51,932 nt of DNA from an uncultured Eggerthellaceae bacterium (lineage in GTDB: Bacteria > Actinomycetota > Coriobacteriia > Coriobacteriales > Eggerthellaceae): positions 1-51,932 of the forward strand of contig CANQRF010000012.1 of assembly GCA_947626195.1 (NCBI GenBank), written 5' to 3'. Numbering within the stretch: the first letter of the stretch is position 1; every line of letters starts with the position of its first letter. The notes under the pieces were generated by a model. The model did no database searches. It was not told where the DNA came from and saw nothing but the letters and a program-made list of their open reading frames with translations. Shown here in pieces: positions 25,890-35,652 of this stretch. Made by a program: the position numbers and the translations under genes.

Positions 25890-27365
25890 CTAAGGCGTTT
25901 CGCGTGAGGCATCTGAAGGGGCGGGCTCGCGGTTTTCCACGCCGAGCAGGTCGAAGAGGTCTTGGCGCGTGTGGATGTCGAGCTTTTGGTAGATATGCCG
26001 CACGTGGGCTTTAGCCGTTCCGTTGGCGATGACGAGCTCGCGCTCGATGATCCCGACGGTCTTGCGCTGTGCGAGCAGGCGGAGCACCTCCTCCTCGCGC
26101 GCGGAGAGCTTATATTGGCGAGCGACCTCGCGGCACCGCTCTTCAAGCTCCTGCTTGCGCAGCAGATTGCCGGAATCCACGCCGCCATCGATGAAGTTCG
26201 CTCCCCAGCGGCTCGACAGATCCTTCTCGGTGAAAAGCACCATCGTCGCCACGATGACGGCGATGATCGCCAAAAGCGAGACGAGCGTTTCCCCATGCCC
26301 GCCGAGAACGTCGGGGGCCTCCACGAAAGTCGCCGTCACGCGCCCGAGCCACATGAGGATCTGGCGGACCCCGCGCTCGATGCCGAAGAGCCATACGGCC
26401 GAAACGCCATATCGATAGCAGATGTTCGCCCAGATGAGCATGATGATAATGGATTGCGCCGTGTAGGCGGCGAGCATGCAGAAGCTCTCGACTGCCGTCT
26501 GGCGTTGGCCGAACACCGCCACGAGGAACAGGGCGAGCACCGCAAGCGGCAAGGCCACGCGATAGATGAGCCCGAAATCGAACCGGCCGCCCCGCACGGC
26601 GACGCCGACGAACACGAGAACGCCCACCACGACGACGGCCGGCGCGGAGTGCGGCCCAAACGTGCCCTCATAGAGTCCGCCCGCCTCCATGAGGCCGTAG
26701 CCGAAGGCGTATGCCGCCATGAAAAGAACGGCCTTCCAAGGGAGCGAGAAACGATGGTAAGCGGTGCTCGGAAGCTCCGTTTCGGGAATCTGCCCAAAGC
26801 CCCGCCATGCGCAGAAAAGCGAGAGCACGGGAAGCAGGGCCGTCATCACGAAGAGCCACGGCAGCATAAACCCGCGATAAACGTAGATGATAAGCGCCCC
26901 GATGACGATTGAGGCCGAATAGTACAAAGCGACGCGCAGCGGATTCAAGCAGGAATACAGCTCGCTCCAGAGCAGGATGAGAAGCCCGATGCCGAATCCG
27001 CCAAAGATGCCCGCAGCGACCCCGATGGCCGTCGTTGAGGCGGGGAAAGACGACGCCGAGAACAGGAGGATCGTGGCCATCGTCAGCGTTATGCCGCTCA
27101 CGGCGTATACCGATCGCTTGTTGAAGAACGGCGCGATGTGCTTCGCGAGGAGCGTGCAGCCGAGTGCGGTTGCCACCATCGCCCAGTCGAACACGTCGCG
27201 AACGGAAAGGCCGAAGGCGGGAAAATCGATGAAGGTGCCGACAAAGGCGAGCTCGATCCAAGCGCGATAGACGCCGATTCCCAAGAAGGCGAGAGGCACC
27301 CGAAAGGCATGTGAGCGCGGAGCGCCCTTTTCGTTTTGAGTCGTTTCCGAAGCGAAAGCGTCCAT
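25890..27365 (-). CDS. LuxR-family regulator with many-pass membrane N-terminus
   Basis: The 491-residue protein has about twelve hydrophobic segments over residues 20-395, resembling a transporter fold, and a C-terminal LuxR/FixJ helix-turn-helix, about residues 420-480: LSAREEEVLRLLAQRKTVGI, then TAKAHVRHIYQKLDIHTRQDL. This architecture is typical of Eggerthellaceae, where such regulators often sit beside flavin or molybdenum reductase genes. The membrane part probably senses a small molecule, and the HTH controls the neighbouring gene. I start at 27365 (MDAFAS) because the 23 residues before it in the longer frame look non-coding. It is divergent from the Tat flavin reductase at 27758, its probable target. 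Confidence 0.88.
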   Translation of the reverse strand: MDAFASETTQNEKGAPRSHAFRVPLAFLGIGVYRAWIELAFVGTFIDFPAFGLSVRDVFDWAMVATALGCTLLAKHIAPFFNKRSVYAVSGITLTMATILLFSASSFPASTTAIGVAAGIFGGFGIGLLILLWSELYSCLNPLRVALYYSASIVIGALIIYVYRGFMLPWLFVMTALLPVLSLFCAWRGFGQIPETELPSTAYHRFSLPWKAVLFMAAYAFGYGLMEAGGLYEGTFGPHSAPAVVVVGVLVFVGVAVRGGRFDFGLIYRVALPLAVLALFLVAVFGQRQTAVESFCMLAAYTAQSIIIMLIWANICYRYGVSAVWLFGIERGVRQILMWLGRVTATFVEAPDVLGGHGETLVSLLAIIAVIVATMVLFTEKDLSSRWGANFIDGGVDSGNLLRKQELEERCREVARQYKLSAREEEVLRLLAQRKTVGIIERELVIANGTAKAHVRHIYQKLDIHTRQDLFDLLGVENREPAPSDASRETP

Positions 27366-27470
27366 CGATTCTCTGCCTGTTCCTTTGCATGGTCGCCCCT
27401 GAGGGAGAAAACATGGCGAATCTCGGGACATCATTGAGGGCTAAGGCCGTTTGACGACGAGGCAGCGGCT

Positions 27471-27610
27471 ATAACCCACATCCCCTTAGGGGGAGATTAT
27501 AGGGAGTTTTTCGCGGACGACGAGGCAAAATGCGCATTTGGAAAGCCCCGCGACCTGAAAAAATGGGTTATATCGGGGGGTTATGTTCTCTCTGAACGGG
27601 GGGTTATAAA
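27471..27610. promoter_or_regulatory. Shared control region with repeated GGGTTAT motifs
   Basis: Between the divergent LuxR and reductase genes, GGGTTAT occurs at 27565-27571, 27578-27584 and 27601-27607; the last two are preceded by three further G each. One inverted copy, ATAACCC, is at 27471-27477. A separate short dyad TCCCC-TTAG-GGGGA is at 27481-27494. The clustering suggests binding sites for the adjacent regulator. Nothing else was seen in 27366-27757. Confidence 0.55.
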
Positions 27611-27757
27611 AATCAGCCGCCTTTTATGAGCAGCGGTCGATGCGAAAACCCCGATTTCCCTTTACCGTAACCGCGTTTCTATATCACTTGCGCTCGATAC
27701 ACGGCCGACGAATGCCTTTTGCCGTTGAGCGCACGTCAGCTCACCGAAGGAGGGAAA

Positions 27758-29383
27758 ATGACTGACATTTCTCGGCGTGATCTTTTCAAATTTGGCGGAG
27801 TGGCCGCTCTCGGCGTTGCCGGAGCATCGGCGTTTGCCGGCTGCGCGCCGCAATCCGCGAGCAAAGAGTCCGCGAGCTCCCAGGCCGGCGGTTCGGCCGC
27901 TTCCAACACGACCCCGAGCTTCTTCGTGAAGCCGGATCCCATCACCGACTTCGCCGCGACGCATGACTACGACGTCGTTGTTGTGGGCGCTGGCGCCGCT
28001 GGCGTCTGCGCGGCGTTGAAGGCGTTCCAAGACGGCGCCAAGGTCGCGCTGCTCCAGAAGGAGGCGACGGCCATTTCGCAAGGGAACACCTGCACGTCCA
28101 TCCTCACGGGGAATTGTGCGCCTGGCGGCGTGGAGGCCCTCATCTCCGAGCTCGTCGAGGTCTGCGACTGGCGCGCTGATCGCAACCAAATCGCCGTCTG
28201 GGCCTACAACTCCGAAGAGGCGCTCAAATGGCTCTGGGACATCGCCCAGAAAGCCGGCGCTCAGGTTGTCGATTCCACCGCGAAGTGGACCGGCCCCATC
28301 AAGAACGTCGACGGCTTTGCGATGGACTACTTCAGCTTCGACTTCGGTCCGAAGCCCTACAACACCGGTTCCGGCATGAAGGACATCTGCGCTTGGGCAG
28401 AGGGCGAAGGTCTTGAGATCTTCTATGAGACGCCCGCCGTGCAGCTCGCGCAGGATGAGTCCGGCGCTGTCACCGGCGTGGTCGCCCAACCGAAGGGCGG
28501 GGACTACGAGCTGTTCAACGCCGCCAAGGGCGTCATCGTCGCAACCGGCGACTATGAGAACGACGAGGAGATGATGGCCTATTACGAGCCTGCGATGTCC
28601 AACATCTGGAAGAAGGAAAGCGGCAAGACCGGCGACGGCCAGAAGATGATGGTCTGGGCCGGCGGCGTCATGGAGACGAACTGCGGCGCGAAGGTGCAGC
28701 ACGACTTCGACGCAGGCCCGGGCTCGATGGCCGACATGCCGTTCCTCTGCCTGAAGAACGACGGCACCCGCTTCTGCAACGAGGCGCGCTCCGAGATGGC
28801 CGCCATGGGCAACTTCCTGAAGAGCGAGGCCGACTCCGGCTGGTACACCCAGATCTTCGACAGCAACTACATGACCGATTGCGCCGACTGGCCTGGCGCC
28901 CTTATTCCGCCTGAGGGAATGGTGAACTATATGCCCGAGGTCGAAGGCGAGAAGACGGGCGTTTATGACAGCCTGATCAACACCTACAGCGCCGACACCA
29001 TCGAAGAGCTTGCCGAGAAGCTCGGCATCGAAGATGTTCCCACGTTTGTGAAATCCGTCGAGCGCTACAACGAGCTCGTGGAGAAGGGCGTTGACGAGGA
29101 CATGGGCAAAGAGGCGAAGTGGCTCAAGCCCATCGTGCAGCCCCCGTTCTATGGCATCCATCGCCACATCGGTCTTTCCACCATCATCCATGGCGTGAAC
29201 GTGAACACCGACCTGCAGGTGCTCGATGAGAACAACGAGCCGATCTCCGGCCTGTATGCCGTTGGCAACTGCGCCGGCGGAAGCTTCGGCGCTCCCGACT
29301 ATCCGATGACCGTTCCCGGCCAATCGCTCGGACGCGCCCATACGCTGGGATATGTGGCCGGCAAGCTGGTGGCGAGTCTCTAA
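27758..29383 (+). CDS. Tat-exported FAD-dependent reductase, fumarate reductase family
   Basis: The 541-residue protein begins with a twin-arginine signal (SRRDLFKFGG, R6-R7), followed by a lipobox-like AFAGC with C29. A low-complexity Ser/Ala/Gln linker leads to the FAD-binding fold YDVVVVGAGAAG (residues 71-82). The C-terminal FAD motif is GLYAVGNCAGGSFG, and GQSLGRAHTLGYVAGK closes the protein. Family members reduce fumarate, urocanate, cinnamates, steroids or other acceptors. There is no heme domain, so electrons must come from a separate membrane cytochrome not encoded here. GAAGGAGG gives a strong ribosome site. Control by the divergent LuxR protein is likely. Substrate unknown. Confidence 0.9.
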   Translation: MTDISRRDLFKFGGVAALGVAGASAFAGCAPQSASKESASSQAGGSAASNTTPSFFVKPDPITDFAATHDYDVVVVGAGAAGVCAALKAFQDGAKVALLQKEATAISQGNTCTSILTGNCAPGGVEALISELVEVCDWRADRNQIAVWAYNSEEALKWLWDIAQKAGAQVVDSTAKWTGPIKNVDGFAMDYFSFDFGPKPYNTGSGMKDICAWAEGEGLEIFYETPAVQLAQDESGAVTGVVAQPKGGDYELFNAAKGVIVATGDYENDEEMMAYYEPAMSNIWKKESGKTGDGQKMMVWAGGVMETNCGAKVQHDFDAGPGSMADMPFLCLKNDGTRFCNEARSEMAAMGNFLKSEADSGWYTQIFDSNYMTDCADWPGALIPPEGMVNYMPEVEGEKTGVYDSLINTYSADTIEELAEKLGIEDVPTFVKSVERYNELVEKGVDEDMGKEAKWLKPIVQPPFYGIHRHIGLSTIIHGVNVNTDLQVLDENNEPISGLYAVGNCAGGSFGAPDYPMTVPGQSLGRAHTLGYVAGKLVASL

Positions 29384-29423
29384 AGGTAATCCTGCAATAG
29401 ACGAAGCGCCTTCGCGGTGCATT

Positions 29424-29449
29424 GAGGGCCCGGCGTTTGCTGGGCCCTC
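29424..29449 (+). terminator. Hairpin after the flavin reductase
   Basis: GAGGGCCC (29424-29431) and GGGCCCTC (29442-29449) form an 8-bp stem, with two more G-C pairs possible inside the loop. The T-run is poor, so termination is only probable. Confidence 0.5.
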
Positions 29450-29697
29450 GCCGTTCTACTGGCGTGCCGTTGGCGATGACTGGCGATAGGCGATGGTTGG
29501 TGATGGTTAGCCGCGATCGGTGACGATTGGCGATAGGCGATGGCTGGCCATGATTGGTGGCGATAGACCATGGCAAATTCGCCTTTGTGCGGTCTTCGGA
29601 ATGCTTTTTCGCGGGATTTTGCTGAAAGTGCTGGTTCACCAGCGTCTTTTCTGATATGGTGACGTTTGCTCGACCGCACCTTTGGGCGGGAAGAAAA
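29450..29697. repeat. Low-complexity GGCGAT/TGGTGA repeats and protease-gene leader
   Basis: Bases 29481-29500 and 29528-29547 repeat TGGCGATAGGCGATGGYTGG, and further degenerate copies of GGCGATRG and TGGTGATGG fill about 29470-29570. The remainder leads to GGGAAG just before the start at 29698. No gene was seen. Confidence 0.6.
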
Positions 29698-32600
29698 ATG
29701 AAGATTAAACACAGCACAACGAGCATCGTCATCATGACCAGCATGACGCTGGCCCTCACGTGGGGGTTAGTGTCTTCGGCCCTCGCCGCGGAGCAAGGGT
29801 TCAGAAGCTCATACCTTGAATTCGATTCGCCGATCGTCGATCTGGCGGCAGATGACGCTCCTGCGCCGGCGGAGGGCGATGAGCTTTCCCCGACGGCCTT
29901 AGCCAACGGGAGCGGCCAAAATGGAACGACCATCGCGAATGGCGAAGCAGCGCCCGCTTCCAACGGCGAGATCGCGCCCCTCTCGCTTGAGGGCAGTCCG
30001 TCGCCGACCATTCCCACCGAGGTCTTCGAGACCTCCATGGTGCCGTGGTCGGTGAACGCGCATGCCAACGACGGCAGCCTCGCCGCCTACGACACGGCCT
30101 ATCGCGTCTATTACAAGAAAGAAAACGCCACCGCTTCGAACGGCGCCTACCAGAACAAGGCGGTTCCCGCGCTCATGGCGCAGGACGACACGACGTTCTG
30201 GGAGGGCAGCAGTAACGGGAACAGCGGCGTCTGCCAGCTTGATTTCACCTTCGACAAGGTGGAGGAGTTCTCGACCATCGTCTATGGTTCGCGCACCGAT
30301 GCATCGCTCAAGGGCTTCGCCACGGAGTACAACGTCTATATCTCTCTCGACACTTCGGGCGAGAACTGGCACAAAGTTGCGCACGGAACCGGCGCGGTCA
30401 CCTCGTCGCTCTGCACGATCGCGCTCACGAAAGACGGCAGCAACCTTTCCGCGCAGCGCGTGCGCTTCGAGTTCCTCACCTCCCATGGCAATTATCCTTC
30501 GTGCCGCCAGATGCGCTTCTATAAGACCGACCCCTACGAGCACGTGCTCGACGGCATCTGGGGTGACTATGCGAAGACGAGCTTCAGCCCCTCGGTGAGT
30601 GAAAGCGAGATCAAGGAGAAGCTCGCCCAGCTCACCGCTGCGCCGGGCTATGACGTGAAATACCGCCCCTACGTGGAGCGCGCGCAGGGCATCCTCGACG
30701 GCACGTTTGCCTACGACGCCACGCTCGAGCGCTCGAACCAGCACGATCGTGCGACGGATGCGCGCACCTCGGACGCCATCGGTTGTTGGGGCGATGTGGC
30801 GGGATACGCCCGCTCGCAGCTGAAATACTCGAACAACACGACGAACCGCCAGCCCACGGGCATCTGGTACCCTTCAGGTGAGGAGATCCACGTGTGGGTC
30901 TATCGTGAAAACCCGAGCGATCCGCTGCCGCTCATCCACTGGGCGCAGCCCTATGGGTATTGGGCGAGCTGGCACGGCAACACCACGCAGCTCGTCGAGG
31001 GCGAGAACGTCCTCACGGTGCCCACGTATAAGACAAGAGACTATAAGACCTACGACATCGTTTCCGGATGCGTCGCCTACATCGAGAACCCCTACGACGA
31101 AGAGCAGCAATCCGGCACGGTGAAGGTGTATTTCGAGGGCGGCAGGCATTATCCCGTCTACCATTTGGGCGATGACGTCGATGTCTTCATGGCCGACCTG
31201 CGCGCCCAGGCCGACCGCATCCGCGCCGACCGCACGTCTGACATGGACTGCGTGGAGCTCGTGAGCAACCATGCGATGCTCACCGTGCGCGCCACGCGTG
31301 CCGACGAGCTCTACGGCTCGGCCTCGCACGACCCGCAGGCATCGCTCGCGCTCTGGGAAGACACGCTGAAGCGCAGCTATGAGTTTGACGGCATCTCGTT
31401 CGACCCCGAAGACGAAAACTACGATCCGCGCAACGAGCATCTGAACGAGAACTACCGCGTCTCGCAGGTGTGGGACTTGGGGTGGATGCTCACGGCGGGC
31501 GAGCACATCGGCGTGTATACGGGCGGCGAGGCGGAAGACGTGCTCATCGATGCGATCGACGATTTCGGCAATTCGAAGATCGCGCCGAACTGGGGGCTCA
31601 TCCATGAGTTCGGGCACAGCATCGACATTCCCGACCGCACGATCCAAGAAACCACGAACAACATGGTGGCGAACTACATTGCCACGCGCGACTCGGGGAT
31701 GATCCGCAACCTCGCCGACATCGTTCGCGCCCATGAGATGGGCGAGCCTGATTACGTGCAGGGCACGAAGTTCGCGGAGAACCGCTACAACTTCATGCCG
31801 TTCTTCCTCGTGGAATCCCTCTGGCCGGGCTGGTGGGGCAAGGTCGAGAACCTCTACCGCGACACGGCGGTGAACACGAAGGAGTTCTCCACGCAGATTC
31901 CGAAGACGCAGCGCTTTGTCTATCTGGCGTCGCTTGCCGCCGGCTACGACCTTTCCTATTGGTATGAGAAATGGGGGCTTTCGATCGACGTCGGAAGCGA
32001 GCAGGCGTTCACCTACGAGGGTTCCTGCGAGGAGTTCAAGCGCCTCATGGAGGAGGCGAAGACCGCGGGGCAGATTCGCGCCCTTCCCACGGAGGACGGA
32101 TACGACTGGGATGAGGGCCAGCTCCCGCTCTGGTATATCGATGAGAACGAGTTCAACCTCATTCTCGACCATGCGAGCGAGCCCGATTGGGGCAATGCCT
32201 ACCACGGCACGGAGAAGCCTGCGATCAAGCGCGTGAGCGCCAACGGCGAGGGGGCGACGATCTCTATCGAGCCGATGGCCGATGCGGGCGAGAAACACCT
32301 GCTCTTCGAGGTGTACGGCAAGGCTGACGGCGATTGGCAGCTTTTGGGAACCACCTACGGCACCACCTTCGCCGACGACACCGACTGGGGCGAAACAACT
32401 GCCGCTCCCACCTATCGCGTGCGCGCCGTCGACCGCCTGTTGCACCACTCGGATTTCTCCGATGAGCGTGCCGCCGAGCAGACGACCGCCGTCGCGCAGA
32501 TAGGCGGCAGCGACGTGACCTACGATTCCTTCGAAGCGGCGCTGGAGGCGGCGCTTGCCGACGAGACGTCCGAAACGGCCGAAACGGCGGCAACAGCGGC

Positions 32601-35600
32601 AGCGGAAACGCCCACGATTTACCTCTTGAAAGACTGCACGGGCCCCGCGCATACCGTCAAGTTGACGCAGAACCTCATCGTCACGGCGAGGGCTGAAGGC
32701 CCCGTCACGCTCTATCGCGCCAGCGATGAGCCGCTCTTCCAGGTGGAGGGCACGGCGACGCTCACCTTCGAGAGCGCCGACGAGAACGGCGAAAACGGCG
32801 CGGGTCAAGATGAGAGTTATGCGGGCAAAGACGCAAGCCAAGGTCGGGGCACGCTCATCCTCGACGGCGAGAACTCCCGCGCGAAAGATGCCGCTATCGT
32901 CTGCGTGGGCAATGCGACATTCAACGCGAACGCGACCACCTTCAAGAACCTCGCGTCCTCTGGCCAAGGAAGCGTGGTGCGCTATGCGGCAGGAGGCGCG
33001 CGCGGCACCTTCAAAGGCTGCACCTTCGAGGGCTGTGCGGCCACCGATGGCGGCGCCGTGTTCAACCAAGGGTTGATCATCTTCGACAATTGCCGCTTCA
33101 CGGGATGTTCTGCCACCGACGAGGGCGGTGCGATCCGCAATCACGGCGGCGGCATCGTGAAGCTTGCGAACTGCACGTTCGATCATAATCATGCGGTGCA
33201 TGGCGGTGCTCTCTCGAGCGATGGCCTCACCTACGTGAGCAGCGGGTCGTTCACCGCCAACCAAGGCACCTACGGAGGAGCAATCGAGTTCACGGGCGGC
33301 AACAGCGCGCGCACCTTGAATATCGACGGGAATGGGGCCGATACGGAGGGCGGCTCCATCCCGCGCTTCTCTGATAACGAAAGCGCGCTCGGGGAGGCGC
33401 TGTTCATCAATGCGAACGCGATCAGCTATATCGGCGACGCGAGCATCGAGGCGAGCGGCTGCGCCATCCGCGTGAACAAGGGGACGCTGCATTTGAATGC
33501 GGCGCGCCCGCGCAACAACGACGTCGACCCGGGCTTTACACTTGAGGGAACCACGGGCATCAATGGCGGCATCACGCTGGCGAACGCGGGCTTCGTGACC
33601 GTCGACAAGCAGTGGCCTGCGGGCAAGCAGACCTACGAGATGCTCGATTGGGGCCGTGCGGGCAACATCGTCACGTGCGAGGGATTCTCGGGCGCGGACG
33701 ATTGGAGCGAGCACGTTCTCACCGCTGCGGGAGCGCCGGAGCTTGAATATGTGCCGAACAATCCGCAGGAAGATTTGGCTGAAAACACCGCGGCAGCGCA
33801 AGCGGGAAGCGTCGGTGGCGGCGTGTGCGTCGTGCGCGGCGGCGAGGTCGTGCTGCACCTTGAGGGCGGCGAGATCAAGAGCGGCGCCATCGAGGGATAT
33901 GCGGCCGGCGCCGTGACGCCTCTGCCGACCAACGTCGTGAAGACCGGCTCTTCGTTCGTCGGTTGGTACGCCTCGCCTGATTTCTCGGGCAATTCGGTGC
34001 GTTCGATAACGGCCACCCAAAAGGGCAAGGCGGAATATTGGGCAAGATGGGCCGACGGCAAATATTGGATCAACTACCAGTATGGTGGAGGGTCACTGCC
34101 CGCCGATACGAAGATCTACCGCAGCTTCGATGAGCAGGTGGTGCTCGCGCAGCCCACGCGCGAGGGCTTCACCTTCCTCGGCTGGTACGAGAGCAAGGAA
34201 TACAAGGGCAAGCCGATCGCCATCATCGATGCGGCAAGCCGCGAGGGCGACGTCACGCTCTATGCGCGCTGGACACATGGCAAGGACAAGGGAACGGTGA
34301 TCGAGGAGACCCCCGCCACCTGCACACATGAGGGCAAGCGCGTGACCGTCTACGCGTGCGTCGACTGCAAGCAGGAGATGGAAGTGAAGGTGGAGACCAT
34401 CCCCGCGAAGGGCCATGTGTGGGGCGAGTGGAAAACGTCCGAAGAGGGCGAAGCCTGCGGAAACAGCTTCTCCATGCGCATCTGCGAAACCTGCGGCGCC
34501 ATGGAAACGCAGGGTCTCGACGTCTCGAAGCATTCCTTTGGCGAATGGGCGGTGGTAAATCCGGCAACCTGCACCAAAGACGGCTTGCGCACGCGCATCT
34601 GCGGAATCTGCGGAGCCACGGAGACGCAGGCGATTCCCGCTTTGGGGCATGTGTTTGATGAGGCTGAGACGTATATTGATGAGGAGAGCGTCGTCGCGGC
34701 GACCTGCGAGCTTCCCGGGCATTCCGACATGAAGGCGGCATGCACGCGCTGCGGCGAAACCCACATCGTCGAGCACAGCGAAGAGCCGGCGCTTGGGCAC
34801 ACATGGAGCGAATGGACGATCACCCGTGCGAACAATTGCACGCAGGGCGTCGGCGAGGTGAGCGAGCGCCAGTGTGAGACGTGCAAGCAGTATGAGCGCA
34901 TCGAGAAAGCATGCGAGCATGCTTGGGCTTCGGCGCCTCATACCGATGTGACGCCCACCTGCACCTTGGCGGGCGAGGAATCGCTCCACTGCACGATCTG
35001 CGGCGCTCGCAGCGAGGTGCGCGAAGTTCCCGCTCTGGGCCATGATTTCGGCGACAACCTCCCCGCATGCGCCATTTGCGGAGAGCCGAACTCCGCCTAT
35101 CGCGAGGGCGAGCAGGACGGCGGCGCTTCCGACAACGGCGCTCCCGAAGGCGGAAACGACGGCGACGAAAGCGGCGAGCCTGCTGGGCAAAACGGCAGGT
35201 CGGGAGAGCAGTCGGGAGAGCAGCCGGGTGAGAGCGGCAACGGCTTCCCGTCGGGCGACGGCCAATCGGGCGGTGCAGCTGACGGGGAACTGTCCGGCGG
35301 CACGGCGCCCACAGATGGGTCGTCCCATACGGGCAACGCCGGCACGCCTACGGTCAATTCCTCCGCCTCCAACGGCGCGCCTCAGGCAAACCTCACGTCG
35401 TCCCATGCGAGTTCCGAGCTCACCAGCGCATCCGACATCGCGGGCTGCAATCCCGAGGAATACGAGGACACGCGCTCGGTCGCCCTTGCTGATCCCGCTC
35501 AACGTGCGATCGATGCGAACGCAACGGCAAACTCAACCGCGAACGCATCCAAAGGAGGCGGCGCGGTCGCCATTCTTCTCGGCGTTTCCACGGCGGCATC

Positions 35601-35652
35601 TGCTATTGTGCTTCTTATAAGAAGAAGGACGGGAAGGAGATGGCGTGTCTGA
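29698..35652 (+). CDS. Secreted M60-family metalloprotease, multidomain and membrane-anchored
   Basis: The 1984-residue protein has a signal peptide ending near residue 31 (SSALAAE). An F5/8-type carbohydrate-binding-like domain spans about 118-280. The M60/enhancin-like catalytic domain contains the zinc motif HEFGH at 636-640, followed by a run of acidic residues (PDRTIQETTNN) that could supply the catalytic Glu and third ligand. A beta-helix-like repeat region follows, about 1055-1290 (CTFEGCAATDGGAVFNQG). Two InlB-type B-repeats (FVGWYASPDF and FLGWYESKEY) and a cysteine-pair-rich repeat region, about 1537-1797 (CETCG, CGICG, ALGH), come next. A Gly-rich linker and a C-terminal membrane helix with RRRTGRR end it; no LPxTG was seen. 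M60 enzymes cleave glycosylated proteins such as mucins, so this is probably a surface mucinase. Start at 29698 follows GGGAAG. Confidence 0.88.
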   Translation: MKIKHSTTSIVIMTSMTLALTWGLVSSALAAEQGFRSSYLEFDSPIVDLAADDAPAPAEGDELSPTALANGSGQNGTTIANGEAAPASNGEIAPLSLEGSPSPTIPTEVFETSMVPWSVNAHANDGSLAAYDTAYRVYYKKENATASNGAYQNKAVPALMAQDDTTFWEGSSNGNSGVCQLDFTFDKVEEFSTIVYGSRTDASLKGFATEYNVYISLDTSGENWHKVAHGTGAVTSSLCTIALTKDGSNLSAQRVRFEFLTSHGNYPSCRQMRFYKTDPYEHVLDGIWGDYAKTSFSPSVSESEIKEKLAQLTAAPGYDVKYRPYVERAQGILDGTFAYDATLERSNQHDRATDARTSDAIGCWGDVAGYARSQLKYSNNTTNRQPTGIWYPSGEEIHVWVYRENPSDPLPLIHWAQPYGYWASWHGNTTQLVEGENVLTVPTYKTRDYKTYDIVSGCVAYIENPYDEEQQSGTVKVYFEGGRHYPVYHLGDDVDVFMADLRAQADRIRADRTSDMDCVELVSNHAMLTVRATRADELYGSASHDPQASLALWEDTLKRSYEFDGISFDPEDENYDPRNEHLNENYRVSQVWDLGWMLTAGEHIGVYTGGEAEDVLIDAIDDFGNSKIAPNWGLIHEFGHSIDIPDRTIQETTNNMVANYIATRDSGMIRNLADIVRAHEMGEPDYVQGTKFAENRYNFMPFFLVESLWPGWWGKVENLYRDTAVNTKEFSTQIPKTQRFVYLASLAAGYDLSYWYEKWGLSIDVGSEQAFTYEGSCEEFKRLMEEAKTAGQIRALPTEDGYDWDEGQLPLWYIDENEFNLILDHASEPDWGNAYHGTEKPAIKRVSANGEGATISIEPMADAGEKHLLFEVYGKADGDWQLLGTTYGTTFADDTDWGETTAAPTYRVRAVDRLLHHSDFSDERAAEQTTAVAQIGGSDVTYDSFEAALEAALADETSETAETAATAAAETPTIYLLKDCTGPAHTVKLTQNLIVTARAEGPVTLYRASDEPLFQVEGTATLTFESADENGENGAGQDESYAGKDASQGRGTLILDGENSRAKDAAIVCVGNATFNANATTFKNLASSGQGSVVRYAAGGARGTFKGCTFEGCAATDGGAVFNQGLIIFDNCRFTGCSATDEGGAIRNHGGGIVKLANCTFDHNHAVHGGALSSDGLTYVSSGSFTANQGTYGGAIEFTGGNSARTLNIDGNGADTEGGSIPRFSDNESALGEALFINANAISYIGDASIEASGCAIRVNKGTLHLNAARPRNNDVDPGFTLEGTTGINGGITLANAGFVTVDKQWPAGKQTYEMLDWGRAGNIVTCEGFSGADDWSEHVLTAAGAPELEYVPNNPQEDLAENTAAAQAGSVGGGVCVVRGGEVVLHLEGGEIKSGAIEGYAAGAVTPLPTNVVKTGSSFVGWYASPDFSGNSVRSITATQKGKAEYWARWADGKYWINYQYGGGSLPADTKIYRSFDEQVVLAQPTREGFTFLGWYESKEYKGKPIAIIDAASREGDVTLYARWTHGKDKGTVIEETPATCTHEGKRVTVYACVDCKQEMEVKVETIPAKGHVWGEWKTSEEGEACGNSFSMRICETCGAMETQGLDVSKHSFGEWAVVNPATCTKDGLRTRICGICGATETQAIPALGHVFDEAETYIDEESVVAATCELPGHSDMKAACTRCGETHIVEHSEEPALGHTWSEWTITRANNCTQGVGEVSERQCETCKQYERIEKACEHAWASAPHTDVTPTCTLAGEESLHCTICGARSEVREVPALGHDFGDNLPACAICGEPNSAYREGEQDGGASDNGAPEGGNDGDESGEPAGQNGRSGEQSGEQPGESGNGFPSGDGQSGGAADGELSGGTAPTDGSSHTGNAGTPTVNSSASNGAPQANLTSSHASSELTSASDIAGCNPEEYEDTRSVALADPAQRAIDANATANSTANASKGGGAVAILLGVSTAASAIVLLIRRRTGRRWRV

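Noticed and set aside
30874-34020. Open frame of over 1000 codons on the minus strand
   Set aside because: It lies wholly opposite the M60 protease gene, has no ribosome site or domain, and is rich in Arg, His and Ala as expected of a high-GC mirror frame.
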